64,000 nucleotides of DNA from Parietichytrium sp. I65-24A. Its lineage: Eukaryota > Sar > Bigyra > Thraustochytrida > Thraustochytriidae. The stretch is from contig BLSF01000005.1 in the NCBI GenBank assembly GCA_012862575.1, positions 620,001-684,000 of the forward strand, given 5' to 3'. Below, one piece after another: positions 30,103-40,608 of the stretch. Made by a program: the position numbers and the translations under genes. Numbering within the stretch: position 1 is the first letter of the stretch; the number at the start of each line of letters is the position of its first letter. Under the pieces are notes generated by a model. The model had not been told where the DNA came from. It searched no databases and worked only from the letters and a program-made list of their open reading frames with translations.

Positions 30103-30185
30103 CTTCTCTCTCACTCTCTCTCACTCTCACTCTCACCCACCATCTCCCTGCGGCAACTTCCTCTCTCTCTCTCTCTCTCTCTCTG
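30103..30185. repeat. CT microsatellite cluster
   Basis: Runs of (ct)n and (ctcact)n on both sides of a short unique stretch. Confidence 0.85.
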
Positions 30186-32292
30186 TGTCTGGCACTCCCT
30201 CCGGAAACGTAAACATGAACGAACGAGGCGTTAGGAGAGAGCTGTACCCAGTACTGAGTAGCAGCGGTTCACGCTGGCGTGGTCGCCCTCTCAATATCAA
30301 TGACATTTCTCAAATTGAGGCAGAAAAATGAATAAATAACTTGCGACTTGCGAGTATTCGGACTCACGGACCGAAGTAAAGAAAAAAGCTGTTGTTGCCT
30401 CGCAGAGTAAGAAAGAAGCAAAGCAACGAAAGACGATTTCAGAATTCAATGTGGCTGGCCGGTTTGACGGGTTTGACTGGACGTTTGGAAAATTTGTCTT
30501 TTTCTGTTGTTTGATTGGCCTTCTCCTCCGTGCCCGACCTGACAGACCTGACCCGACTCTCCCGCGAATCGTAGGCGGGACCATAACAACGCGATACCGC
30601 TGCGGGAAAGACCTCTGTGGTCAGTGCGGTTGGTCTCTCCACCACAATTGCGGAGACCATTCGTCCTTTCGTCCACCGGTTTCCCGTTACAGAGGCGGTA
30701 GACTCTGCTACGCCACCCGCTCAGGACGATACCTTCCGAGGCGTCGATTGGCATTCGTCTCCAACCGAATGATTGCTCTCAAATTGTTTTCTTGCCAAAC
30801 AAATGTCTGAGTTTATTTTTTTTCAAATTATTGTTATTATGATTCTTTCGAGAAAGAAAACACTGTCAAGAGTTTTTTTTGCTCTCTGAAATTTGAATTC
30901 TGAACGCTGAGTTTTCCTTTGCTTCCGCGTTGCCTAGCAGTTAGCTATTAAGCAGTAGCCAACAGGGGAATCTAGGTGTGGGAAGTTGGGACGGGGTGTT
31001 ACTCCCGAGTAGCTGGGTGCCACGAGCAAGGTCGACCAAGCCCATCTCGAAATGGAATTGTCGTGGTCGAAATGTGCGACTTCGGCGAAACGCCGGCATA
31101 GGCATTGGTGCGAATTTCGGAGGTGTCCTCGCCGTATCTGGGGGTAAGACTTTGTAATGTCCGGAGCCCCACAAGAAGAAAAGTGCGGGCGAGAATGTGA
31201 GGGATGCCGACGGACCACCGGGAGGCTTAAAGCGATCGGTGGGTGAGGAGTAGAAGCAGCTGGTAGAGGCAACCGCAGGCGACTGCTATGTTTTCAAAGA
31301 TTGCAGAGACATTCTTACGCCACGACTCGCGTAGTTCTCTCAAGCGCGGAGATGGGAATGTGATACTGCAGCGTAGGACCAGCGGGTGTAGGGTTGCAGT
31401 TGGCCAGCGGTTAGCGCTCGCGCATGTACGTTGGGTGGCCCTGTGCCGCCGCAATGTCGTCATAGCCGTGAGTTGGCGAAAGAATTTGACTTGCTTAGTT
31501 GTCATCCTGGACTGGTGTGAAAAGGAATGAAAATTGATTGGAATTGATTGATTGATTGATTGTGGCCCAAGCAGCTTTTGTCGGAATGGATGCTAGGACG
31601 CGATACGCAACACGCAAAATCTCGCTGCAGAACAAAAGGGAGGAATCAATAGTGGAAGGGGAAAAGCTGAGAAAGACTACTAGTGTTTCAACTGACATCG
31701 GTGGTCGACCTCCAAAAAGACGGTTGGTGTTCACACTTCATTTTCGCGTGAATTCCTTTGTGAAGTTGCGACATTTCACGTGCTCAGAAGGCACCCAGAA
31801 ACGCGACAGGAAGCTTGAATCAAGCTTTTCATTATTCAGCGTTCTGGCAACAGACTGGCGCAGTTGTGAGGTTTTTGAAAAGGAAGCCTCTCAAAGAGCG
31901 CAAATTGGTTGGACAGCGCGAGTCCGTGAGAGAGTAAAAATGTTTGTTCTGTTCTGATGAGCGCCGAACTCGCCAAATAAACCGGTCTTCCTCCCTGCCA
32001 ACGAGAGACACCGTGGTGGTGTGGAGGTTGGATAAATCTCCTTTCACAAATCGCCACAACGCGAAGGAGGGAAGCTCCATCTACTCATTCAATCTCGAGT
32101 TTCGGCTCTCCTTCTCACCGTCTACCGTGGATGGCATACTACAATTGCTTGCGCGGCAACCACGTGCTAAGTTGTTGCCACTGCATTCCTTAAATGCTTT
32201 TGTCGCTGATGCGAAGCCATGGTTGGAACAAAACCTGACTGGCCTGACTGAATCCCTGCGTCATCTGCCCCGGAACATCCTCCGCAGTCCAT

Positions 32293-32463
32293 AATGGCCG
32301 TTCCGCGCAGCAATCCTGAAAGATTTGCGGCCCTGGCCACGGTGGACAGAGTCGAGCGTTTCAAGCCAGTTGTTTTCAGAACAGAATTCAGAAATCGGAA
32401 TCCAGATTGTCCAATCAAGACGGAGTTGGGCGCGAGTCAACCGTCTTTCTTATCATATGCTGG
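32293..32463 (+). CDS. Very small hypothetical open frame (56 codons)
   Basis: ATG in a good context (ataATGG) starts 56 codons with even composition (MAVPRSNPERFAALATVDRV at the start) and a TGA stop. No family is recognised. It could be a true small protein, a first exon or chance, and nothing nearby supports it. Confidence 0.2.
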
Positions 32464-34337
32464 CTGAGACTGGAAAGCAGTTTGAGACAGAACGAAAAAA
32501 GAAGATTGATTGAGAAAGAAGAATGAATATGGGCCACTCTCCATTTTGTACATGGTGTTTGCGCCATGCTGAGGGAGAGAGTTTATGGCCAAAAGCTCGA
32601 GACGGTCTGCGTTCATCCCCTCGCTTTCGCTCTGATTGACTTTGAATTTGATAGTCGCAGTGATGACCTCAGCAAGAGAAATTGTCTCTTCCAATCTCGG
32701 CCGAGTCGAATTTCACTTCGGCTAGAGAGCTTCAGGCAATTGCTACCGTGGCCACTCCAACTCCAGCAAAGAGATTTTTACACCACAGGTCACAACGAGT
32801 CAAACTATGCTTCCAGCTCTTCCAGTGTGTTGTTCATTTGATTCTCAGATACGTAGGATAATAATAGTTTAAACCTTAGCATTACCCCCCAATTTCTTGA
32901 CCATATAGGGCATTATATAATGATTACTTCCCGCATGTGCATGTAAAATTTTCTCACCAATCTTTCAACCTATGCATTATTACTAATGAAGACCTCACAT
33001 GAGAATTCTTAATGTATGGTGTGCACTCTAGGGGTAATGTTAAGACAGCTTACGAGTTCGCAAAATACTCCCATTTGTGAGGTACATGAGATGTATCAGC
33101 GACGCGTCATGGCACTCTTAATGTAGAATAGGTAGTGCTATATGCCACACGGCATTGAGAAAGCAAAATTCTTCATAATCCAATAAATGGATTGCGCGTC
33201 GAGACGAGCAGAAGAGGGATGGAGAATGATCGGAAATTTGGCTCGCAACGCATCTGAACCAGCGCTCGATCTTCTTGAGGCTTTGCCGCAAGTCAGCGAA
33301 AATTTCAAGAAGAGGCCACTGTGGAAGCGACTTGCCGCTCTCAATTTCGATAAGCTCGGCGGTAAGAGCGTTGCACCCACCTGCCGAAGGTTTTACGCGG
33401 CGAATGCCGATGTGGGCGCGGTTTCGTACTGCACTCGGTCCAGTATCGCATCATACGGACGGATTCGTTCAACTCAAAGCATTTAATCGCGTTTTTCTGA
33501 GCCATAATCGGTTGCGTTACTGTTGCGCGTGGCACAGACTGTGAGCAAAGGGAATGCCATACAGTGCGATCAGCACAACGTCTACGACACTGCATGGCAC
33601 GTAAAGATGTCCGTGTCGATCCCCTTCATCGCCAACCCACTATGGCCAGGGTTGCAGCTGCTCACTGTCGTTCGCCTCTGCTGGAGCTGCTTCACCACGA
33701 TGGGTTGAGTGCTATCCTAGTTTTGAATGAAGCCGAAATGCATGTTGTATGTTCATGCTTGCTCGCCGCCTTGCTAAATCAATTTAGCCCATCAGCCGTA
33801 CACCTCTCGCGATCACCATAGGTCAGAAGAATCAAGGTTAGGACACGACCAGCCGGGGTGCAGTCCGTATCGCAGAACCAGCTCTCGACGTCTTGTTGGA
33901 TTCGCTTTCTGGTCATCTTGCCATAGCCGTCAACTTGGTGTGAGCGCTTTGCAAACACCGCGTAATCCTCCACGGCATAGGCCCTGCCCGCACATTGGGA
34001 AACCGCCCGAATGCCACCGCGGAAGTCGCATATCCTCCGCGCGTCATCTACGAGCGCCAGGTCCGGCAATTTAGACAACCCGGCAAAGCAGGAAAGAGGC
34101 CAGGAAATGTTCTAAAGAATTTTACGAAAAGTCGGTGTCGAAATAAACTTCAAGCAAGTCAGCGCAGTGTTCTTCCTCAGCGCGCGACCAATTGCTGCTG
34201 CTCAATTCTGTTTCCTTCAAACCTATTCCGTCAAAATGGCATGAATTCGTCAGTCGCAAAGCACTAGCAAGGCCAAGAAATTTCCTAGGAAGAGGAAATT
34301 GGTAGGGTTTTGAATTTACAGTTAGACAGTAACTGAC

Positions 34338-36137
34338 TCAAGTAAACTTTCGGCCGAGCTTGGTGCGAAACATGTTTGTGGTATCGAAGCGAGAGAGCGC
34401 AACGCCAAAGGCTTCAAAAGGAGAAAATGGGTATCGAACTGCAATAAAGAAACGCTCCTTCCCAATGCGAACAAGGCCCATGTCAGGTGTTGATTGCGGG
34501 TTAACTGGCTGACGTGCTACCTCAAAATTCTTTACAGATGGCGCAACTGGGAACCTGGACTCCTCACTCATTGCCAGGCGCTTCTTGTTGCCTATTGGAA
34601 TTGTACGAATTTGAATCATGTTGGCCTCTGCCGCTTGTAAGAAAGGATGGTCTTTCAACTCCTCCTTGGATTCCGAAATGCGCTCCAAGATAGAATAATA
34701 GTGGTTCTGAGCTAGCGTTGTCTCCGGTTCGTCCAGGTCTCTCCTTTCCTTGGAAATCACATCCACCTCCTCTCTTCCCTCCTTGGGCAAGGAGATCGTC
34801 ATGCGATAATCGTCAGTTTCGCACTTTGAGTTTGTATAGATGATGGATGCAAGCTGCTTGCGAGCATAGCCATTTGGAGGGTGCTTTGAGCTGATTTTGC
34901 CCGGGTTGTACCCATCATCGTAAAGCACATACTGCAGCGGCCCTCCAAATCCCCACGCGTCAACCCCAGAAGCAACTTGTAGCTTTCCAAAGTAGCGTTC
35001 CGAGCGGCTGGAGCACTTTTTGCGAAAGTCCACCGGTTCAAGCGAGATAACGTACGTATGCTTTAAGTGCATGCCGGAGCGGCATTTGGCAATCATCAAT
35101 GTCATTCGCTTATCCCGAAGCCCATCTCGTCTTTCAACTGGTAATATGAACGAATAGTAAACAGATCCTGTGTTGTCGTAATGCCGGTCAATTTGGCACC
35201 TTAAAGTCACTCCCTGAGGGACCGGGTTGTACAGGAGATGACGCAAACTAATGATTCTATCAGCCATCTCTCTCTCTTGATTCTGGACAGCAGAGAAGTC
35301 GTCGATATAATGCTGGGTTGCAATGTCCTCGTCATCGTCACCGTCCTCTTCCTCTTCTTCCTCTTCTAGCGTCTTTCGCCTGGCTTGAGCAACAGGTTCG
35401 CTCGATTTAGTTTCCTTGGCAGGCACGAAATCCTCCTTATCTTCCTCTACATCGTCAAGGTCCTCCTCAATCAGATCTCCTTTCGTGGAGGACTTTGACG
35501 TTTTCTTTTTGGCGCTCGCCCCTTTGGACTTTTTGCCCTTCGTGGGTTTAGAAAAACTCCGCTCCGCATCACTAGATTCTTCCTCCGTGTCCTCAGCGGC
35601 ATCTTTGTCCTCCATGTCCTGGTCCCCAGCAAAGTGGCATTGCGCCATCTTTCGAGACGCAAACCCCAAGTCTTCCTCGTCTTCTCCGGCGTCGTCAAGA
35701 GGGCTTCTAGCGGCTTCCTCGTTCTCCTCCTCCTTTTGCTCCCGGGCTGCGGACTTTTTCACCTTCTTGACCACTTTTTTCTTGACCACTTTCTTCTTCT
35801 TCTTCTTTACCTCCTTTGCCTCCGTTTCTGGCTCCGCTACTTCGGTGGCAGCCTCAACAGCCTCGCCTTGCTCGCCGTTCTGATTTTTCTTCACTTTCTT
35901 GACCACCTTCTTCCTCACCACCTTGACCTTGCCGGAGGACGTGCCATCCTCTCCGCTCTTGCTCTCCGGGACCTTGCTTTCTTCCGCATCTCCTTCCTCG
36001 GACTCCGGTATCTTCTTCACGACCTTCTTTTTCACGATCACCTTCTTGACCACCTTCTTCTTCTTCTTTGGAGCAGCATCTCCGGCGCCTCCATCTCCTA
36101 CGAGGTCCACAACCGCTTCCTCGCGCCGATCCTCCAT
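34338..36137 (-). CDS. Tubby-like protein with lysine-rich N-terminus
   Basis: 599 residues from the ATG at 36137; the frame continues to 36233 without ATG. Residues about 20-150 are Lys/Val repeats (KKVVKKVIVKKKVVKK type) between acidic blocks, and 150-310 are Asp/Glu/Ser-rich with a basic patch, so the first half is likely disordered. Residues about 320-599 follow the Tubby C-terminal fold: VTLRCQIDRHYD, MTLMIAKCRSGMHLKHTYVISL, ERYFGKLQVASG, QYVLYDDGYNP, RKQLASIIY, then SVKNFEV and FIAVRYPFSPFEAFGVALSRFD. The final family signature (Phe-Asp-Gly-Lys-Leu-Ala-Cys) is replaced by an unrelated tail. Tubby proteins bind PI(4,5)P2 and deliver membrane proteins to cilia in animals; a similar role in a zoospore flagellum is possible. 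Confidence 0.87.
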   Translation of the reverse strand: MEDRREEAVVDLVGDGGAGDAAPKKKKKVVKKVIVKKKVVKKIPESEEGDAEESKVPESKSGEDGTSSGKVKVVRKKVVKKVKKNQNGEQGEAVEAATEVAEPETEAKEVKKKKKKVVKKKVVKKVKKSAAREQKEEENEEAARSPLDDAGEDEEDLGFASRKMAQCHFAGDQDMEDKDAAEDTEEESSDAERSFSKPTKGKKSKGASAKKKTSKSSTKGDLIEEDLDDVEEDKEDFVPAKETKSSEPVAQARRKTLEEEEEEEDGDDDEDIATQHYIDDFSAVQNQEREMADRIISLRHLLYNPVPQGVTLRCQIDRHYDNTGSVYYSFILPVERRDGLRDKRMTLMIAKCRSGMHLKHTYVISLEPVDFRKKCSSRSERYFGKLQVASGVDAWGFGGPLQYVLYDDGYNPGKISSKHPPNGYARKQLASIIYTNSKCETDDYRMTISLPKEGREEVDVISKERRDLDEPETTLAQNHYYSILERISESKEELKDHPFLQAAEANMIQIRTIPIGNKKRLAMSEESRFPVAPSVKNFEVARQPVNPQSTPDMGLVRIGKERFFIAVRYPFSPFEAFGVALSRFDTTNMFRTKLGRKFT

Positions 36138-36688
36138 CGTCGTCACGCTGCCAGCAAGTCGGATGGCAGAGGCCTCAGGAAAGCTCGGCTCGGTCGGTCC
36201 GAGTTCAGGGAAAGTAAAATGAAAAGTAAACAATCGCTATCGAAGGGCGGGAACGCGCAGACAAGCGGACAAGTGGCTTTTGACTCGTCGAGTTGGGAGA
36301 CAGGAGGTTTGCAGTGTACTTTGCGCGCTCTGATTATCAGACGCCCCGCTGCTCTGCTCGTTTCGTGGACAGTGAATGAATTAGAGTGAATGAGAGGCAA
36401 AAGGCAGGGAGACTGACAGAGTGACTGACTATGGACGCTGGTTGTGGGCAAGAGTCTTACTGCAAGCTCGAGAACAAAGAAAAGAACGAACATGTCTGAA
36501 AGATCTGCTTACATTTAACTGAACAGAATTCACACAAACGGGCTAATCTGAGCGCGTGCTGTAACGTGAATGAATGGGAAGCCGCGATACGTTTCCCAGG
36601 CTCTCGTTGCGAAGGCAGCAGCGACGCCACGCCATTGCTTGCCTTTTTTAATTGTTTCTCAGTTTGTTAGTTTGAAAAGATGACACCT

Positions 36689-36725
<37 letters not shown>

Positions 36726-37513
36726 TGGTAGGCAGGTAGGCAGGCAAGCTTTCTGAAATCTTAATGACTCTGCAGTGTGTCCGATGCCGTCAAGTTTTGA
36801 ACGCGATAGTACCGATATCATCCATGTCAACGGCATCGGAAGACACCTGACCGTGGGTGCTGAGACCTATTCATTTCTTCATTCATCCATTCACTCAATC
36901 TTTCTTTCCTTTGCTGTCGACCATGCAGTTTGTATAACTCCAATGCACAAGAACAAAGCCTCGTGGCCAGATTTGCATGGTAATAATAACCTCTGTTGTT
37001 GAACTACTCAAGTCAAAATGACTGCGCCTTTTGAGACTGAGTCAGAGTCAATCAACGGCTCATTTCGCAACGGCTATGGCGCACAATATTCAACAATACG
37101 AAATCATATCCAATATCATATCACAATAATTACAAACTACGATTCAAATTTCCCCACCGTGACTGTGGCACTCTCATCAGACCTACTAAGTGCATTACAG
37201 TTCCTCCTAACCAGCGAGGATCGGCAATATAAACTATGCGCGGACACCAGTACACACACATCGGCAAATAAGAGAGAGGGTTCAGCAGCCAGCCAGCCAG
37301 CCACTCTGAGAGTTTGAAAGTGTCCTCGGTACTGGTTGGCTAGCTCTTTCAATAGCAAAAAAGCACGTCCCACTCAATCTTTGAGACTCAACATACATTG
37401 CGCAAGGTGTCCGCGGTCAAATATAGTGGGAGGGGGAAAAAAAAGGAGTCCGCGGAAGAAACCGTCACGGCGTGTTCAGGGGTGAAAGTTGTTAGGGGCG
37501 TGTAGAGTGTATC
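36138..37513. other. Divergent promoter spacer
   Basis: About 1.4 kb between the divergent Tubby-like and coiled-coil genes. It holds a (ct)n tract (36692-36722) and other short repeats; no gene seen. Confidence 0.55.
36692..36722. repeat. CT microsatellite
   Basis: About 15 uninterrupted ct units. Confidence 0.95.
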
Positions 37514-40072
37514 ATGGAAGGGTGGAAGTTCTCTCCGGAGTGGCTGATGAGCAAAGGCAAAAGAAAGTTGTTGGCGCACGGAAATAATAATGGCCAAGTG
37601 AATTTGGCGAATGTTGGGAATAATGACATTCTCGCGGAAGAACTCTCCACATGTCCGACTTGGCTCACTCTCGAACAACAGACGAACAATCACACGCGCA
37701 ACACATTGGGCAACCAGAGTCACAGGAATAGCACCATGGTGAGCAGCACAATGGCGAGCACATTTTCATCTTCGCCAGTGCATGGGCGATTAGGCGCGAG
37801 CCCGAATTCCAAGAACGTCAGAAGGCAAATGCACAAGGGCGAAGTTTCAGCGGCGAGCCAACCTGGAGAAGAAAATGCGGAGCAGATCTTGGAGAACGCG
37901 AGGATGAGATACTTGGAAAGTGTGGCAAGTGGCTCGAAGGCGCAAAGTTTGCATCTTAGGAACGAAGTGAGCGCGCTCAGGGAAACGGTGGCCAGGCTCA
38001 GCAACGAACTGACAGATGTGCACGAACACGTGCACTTCTTGAGGCACATCACGTCGCCGACGACGGACGTTGGCGCGCTAGACGCCACGCTGGCCACCTT
38101 GCGCGGACAGGAGCTGCAACAGGCCAGAGCCAGCGAAGCGAAGACGAAAGAAGCGCTCTGCAGCTCTGAAAGTGCGCGAGAGCAGCTGCTGGAGGAGTTG
38201 AGCCGGGAGCGAAAAGATAGAGCGCTAGTAGAGAAAGCGCTGAAAGATGAGATGCAAACACTAAATATTAAGTTTGGAAAAGTGGCTATCCTTAACAGCG
38301 CGCGAGAGACCAAGGCATCAGCTACCGATCACAGGTACCAGAATGAGTTGAACTACCTGCGTGACGAACAAGCCAAGCTGCGCTTGAGCTACGAGGAGCG
38401 AATCAAGGAAATGGAAGCGGAGGGACTTCGGTTGGCCAATGCAAAAGTTCTTGAGGCAGAGAAATTGTGGAGCTCAAGAGAGGTTCGTTTAAAGGAGAGT
38501 AATGCTGTTCTCTCCGATAGAGTGCAGACGCTATCGGTAAAGGTTTCCGAGCTCACAGAACAGCTTGAATTTGCCTGGGCTGAAATCCAAGGAAGGGCCA
38601 GCCTGGAAGCCGCGACCCAGAATGCGGGTCAGGGCCTTGACGATAGACTTGAGCGTGCATTGGAGGAGCAGCGTCTAGCGCTCGAGAAGGAGATGGAGAA
38701 AGAGCGCCGCTCGTTGCAGAGGGCATTCGAAAACCAGCGCGCTTCTTTGCTAAAAAACTTTGAAGAGGAGCGGAAGCAGTTGTACAAGCAGCTGTCAACC
38801 GCACAAATTGAGGCCGAAGAACGGTCGGAGAACGTACAAAGCGTCGAGCCCGTCAAAAAAATGACCAGCGAGAAATCCACGAACACCGAGGAAGGAGTCC
38901 AATCTCCTGATCCAGGTCCGTCTGAAGTGGAACTAATGAAGAGATTTGCACTTTACCATGAACAATTGCAAAGAGCTACCTCGGAGCTCCGACTCGCCGC
39001 GTCGGACAATCGATATCTTCACTTCAAGTATGTCGCTTCACTTGCCGCCAGGGCTGCGCTGCACAAGAGCTCAAAAAGACAGAACGATGCAATACACGAG
39101 CAAGCGCTAAGCTTCAGAGAGGCCTGCGAGGAGCAAATAGGCATAATTCATCGTGTTTGTGATGAATTGCGGGAGAGGCTGCAGCGTAAAGAAGAGCAAG
39201 CCCGGCAGGCCAATGTAGACCTTGAGGTCCGTGAGCGTCAGCTGTGTTTCCACGGCGCTGCGGAGGAAGCTGCTCGGCGGATGCACCGAAGCGAACAAGC
39301 GCGCCTCTCCAAACGCGCTAGAGCGCTGCACGACATCGTCCAGGAGCAAAAGCATGTGATCACACAGCTGTCAGACAAACTCACCAAATCCCACCAGGCA
39401 TATTCCGAGTCGAAAGAGCAGGAGAACGCCTTGCGGCAAATGAACTCCATCATCGAAGCAGATTTGGCACTCTCCCAGAATGAATGCTCGCGAATCCGAA
39501 GCGAGCTCGAGCGTCTGAGGCACGATCGGCAAAAGTTGGTGCAAAACCACTCTGCGCCTCAGTATCCAACGCAAGAGATGGTCGCAGCCTGGGAGGAGGA
39601 GAAAAAGCAGCAGCTCGAGAAGCTTCAGAGAAAGTATGCATCAAGCTTTAAAAGACAGGTCGCCAAACTATTGTCGTCCGGTCCAAGAAACATCACAGAT
39701 GCAGAAGCCCCATCCAAGCCACGTTTTGAAGCCGAGACCCCTTTCAAGTCACCAGCGAAGACAGAAGCACCTTTTAAACGACTCTCTGATGTTGAATCAG
39801 TCTCGACTGCCTCTTCGGCCAAAGAAAACGTTGCTCCAGACGACCATGGAAGCAAGAACGGCGTGCTCGTTCCTGAGCAAAACGTAAGCAAGCAGTCTGA
39901 GCCATTCGCCTGGTCTCCTGAACAGAGCTTGGCGCGATGGAAGCAACGGGCGTACGGGCGGGTGGGGAATAGCACGCCACCTTCAGCGCCTCACGAATCT
40001 CCGTCGTTGCCCAATTCAGCAAGTAACCTTGGCCGTGTCAGGGTTTCGGCCCTGCCGCAACACCTGGCATAG
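37514..40072 (+). CDS. Long coiled-coil protein, 852 residues
   Basis: ATG at 37514 opens one exon. Residues 1-115 are Asn/Ser-rich. From about 120 to 710 the protein is nearly unbroken coiled coil with Glu/Lys/Arg/Leu heptads (for example ALEEQRLALEKEMEKERR near 383), interrupted by a short Pro/Ser linker near 465-485. The last ~140 residues are Ser/Pro-rich and repeat the motif APFK (or TPFK). No signal peptide, membrane segment or enzyme domain. This layout is usual for cytoskeletal, centrosomal or Golgi tethering proteins, but I cannot name an ortholog. It lies head to tail with the next gene, 536 bases upstream of it. Confidence 0.85.
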   Translation: MEGWKFSPEWLMSKGKRKLLAHGNNNGQVNLANVGNNDILAEELSTCPTWLTLEQQTNNHTRNTLGNQSHRNSTMVSSTMASTFSSSPVHGRLGASPNSKNVRRQMHKGEVSAASQPGEENAEQILENARMRYLESVASGSKAQSLHLRNEVSALRETVARLSNELTDVHEHVHFLRHITSPTTDVGALDATLATLRGQELQQARASEAKTKEALCSSESAREQLLEELSRERKDRALVEKALKDEMQTLNIKFGKVAILNSARETKASATDHRYQNELNYLRDEQAKLRLSYEERIKEMEAEGLRLANAKVLEAEKLWSSREVRLKESNAVLSDRVQTLSVKVSELTEQLEFAWAEIQGRASLEAATQNAGQGLDDRLERALEEQRLALEKEMEKERRSLQRAFENQRASLLKNFEEERKQLYKQLSTAQIEAEERSENVQSVEPVKKMTSEKSTNTEEGVQSPDPGPSEVELMKRFALYHEQLQRATSELRLAASDNRYLHFKYVASLAARAALHKSSKRQNDAIHEQALSFREACEEQIGIIHRVCDELRERLQRKEEQARQANVDLEVRERQLCFHGAAEEAARRMHRSEQARLSKRARALHDIVQEQKHVITQLSDKLTKSHQAYSESKEQENALRQMNSIIEADLALSQNECSRIRSELERLRHDRQKLVQNHSAPQYPTQEMVAAWEEEKKQQLEKLQRKYASSFKRQVAKLLSSGPRNITDAEAPSKPRFEAETPFKSPAKTEAPFKRLSDVESVSTASSAKENVAPDDHGSKNGVLVPEQNVSKQSEPFAWSPEQSLARWKQRAYGRVGNSTPPSAPHESPSLPNSASNLGRVRVSALPQHLA

Positions 40073-40608
40073 GCCCCTTCACCTTCATCGCCCTCGACGG
40101 ACTTTGTTACTCGCTAACTCTTCCCCTCATCGCGACTCTCCAGCTGGTGCACACGGTGCGCCTTCCCAACGTTTAATTGAGCCACATGGCCAGCTCCAAT
40201 ACAGCGTGCTTCCCAGGCATAAGGTTTGGTACGAAGCAGTTTGACCGTTGAGGTGGTAGAGGAGAGGTAGCTGCGATTAAAGAGCTCACTACTTTGCTCT
40301 ATGTCACGTTTTAGTCGCTCTTTACAGTGTTGTCTCTCCATGTAACTCGACACCGATTCGAATGGTGTAGTCAGTACTAGTACCGGTATTGTCAGTATTG
40401 CACTTGCTCTGTATGCGCTTGGTGCTGGCAGAAAAGACACTTGGAATTAAGAGTTGCGCGGGCGAGACCAGAGCGCGCAACTGCGCCACTGCGCTTGGCA
40501 CCTCTTCTCCATTTCCCCTGTTGTAGCAATCTCTGCTTGATTCTGGCAGTAGCGTGAGAACTGAGTCGGCAACAGCAACGGCAGCAGCAGTACTCAGCAG
40601 TCACGAAA
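40073..40608. other. Spacer / promoter of next gene
   Basis: No gene seen. Contains gtagtcagtactagtaccgg, an imperfect palindrome near 40367-40386. Confidence 0.5.

Larger units (their letters stand above)
29206..34337. other. Large gene-poor spacer (5.1 kb)
   Basis: Upstream of the SWEET gene come GA/CT microsatellites (29690-29720, 30103-30185). About 30540-30770 and 30940-31270 are GC-richer than their surroundings and carry several short inverted repeats. A 56-codon frame starts at 32293. Frames near 33187-33486 (+) and 33779-34078 (-) have protein-like composition but no domain I can name and may be remnants of an old gene. No tRNA or rRNA seen. Confidence 0.45.

Noticed and set aside
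30940-31140. SRP RNA (cagctactcgggag resembles the Alu part of 7SL)
   Set aside because: The S-domain motifs are missing and the similarity is only 14 bases.
35634-36389. Leucine/phenylalanine-rich plus-strand frame that looks like a membrane protein
   Set aside because: Arises from reading the Lys/Glu repeats of the Tubby-like gene backwards.
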